A stretch of 39,953 nt of DNA. Source: Candidatus Minthosoma equi (GTDB lineage: Bacteria > Bacteroidota > Bacteroidia > Bacteroidales > Bacteroidaceae). The DNA lies in NCBI GenBank assembly GCA_018064885.1, contig JAGHUI010000016.1, positions 1-39,953 on the forward strand. Direction: 5' to 3'. Below the pieces are notes generated by a model. That model saw only the letters and a program-made list of their open reading frames with translations, was not told the DNA's origin and did not search any database. Position 1 is the stretch's first letter. Each line of letters starts with the position of its first letter. Of the stretch, positions 39,887 to 39,953 are shown piece after piece. The position numbers and the translations under genes were made by a program.

Positions 39887-39953
39887 TTTATTTGAGGATT
39901 TCCGAGCGTGAGTACCTTCGGCGACAGCCAACGGACGATTAAGCGAGCGAAAT
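39862..39953. repeat. 73-bp-period repeat at the right edge
   Basis: ACGATTAAGCGAGCGAAAT occurs at 39862-39880 and again at 39935-39953, where the window ends. The 54 bases between them include TTTATTTGAGGATTTCCGAG and are otherwise gene-free. The exact stop at the end of the second copy suggests an assembly break in a dispersed or tandem repeat. Confidence 0.85.

Noticed and set aside
1-39953. tRNA or rRNA genes
   Set aside because: I saw no cloverleaf or rRNA-like segment in the gaps, all of which are short apart from 1-327 and 13793-14484.

Overview
The window looks like a chromosomal segment of a gut or oral Bacteroidales, most likely Prevotella in the broad sense. The evidence is SusC/SusD pairs, BspA-type leucine-rich repeats, Bacteroidetes promoters of the TTTG-N19/20-TAnnTTTG type, no Shine-Dalgarno sequences, a purH-mreBCD-mrdA-rodA cluster and a WCGWC TlpA-like protein. 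This is inference from gene content; there is no rRNA marker. The right edge stops exactly at the end of a repeat copy and the left edge lies just before LRR-coding repeats, so the window may be a whole contig broken at repeats.

Layout. 1-3050 (+): a BspA-like LRR protein that opens in the middle of a repeat with no signal peptide, followed by a 66-residue unknown protein. 3050-3260: a repeat-rich convergent gap. 3261-9616 (-): a cell-elongation operon in the order purH (cyclohydrolase domain only), mreB, mreC, mreD, mrdA (PBP2), rodA. 9771-11177 (+): a two-gene unit with a secreted TonB C-terminal-domain protein and a patatin-like phospholipase, ending in a strong bidirectional terminator. 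11196-13792 (-): a small exported protein, nagB, and an exported TlpA-like thioredoxin. 13793-14484: about 690 bp without a gene, holding a perfect 28-bp-arm palindrome, a 23-bp purine-rich tandem repeat and a terminator.

14485-36750 (-): the main accessory feature, a 22-kb co-directional block of nine envelope genes with gaps of 6 to 87 bp. In transcription order it encodes an M64 metallopeptidase, a GH128-like (Asl1-type) glycoside hydrolase, a four-domain fasciclin (FAS1) lipoprotein, SusC, SusD, two further FAS1 lipoproteins with a similar C-terminal module, a second SusC and a second SusD. One good promoter precedes it and one good terminator follows it. No regulator is encoded beside it. 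I read it as one surface acquisition system for a glycoprotein-like substrate: peptidase and hydrolase cut, FAS1 and SusD lipoproteins bind, and two SusC channels import. The three FAS1 lipoproteins are the unusual part and the best candidate for an undescribed system.

36881-39823 (-): uvrA, intact but carrying two in-frame insertions that look like G/C-rich palindromic repeat elements. Its promoter overlaps a repeat that recurs at the window end.
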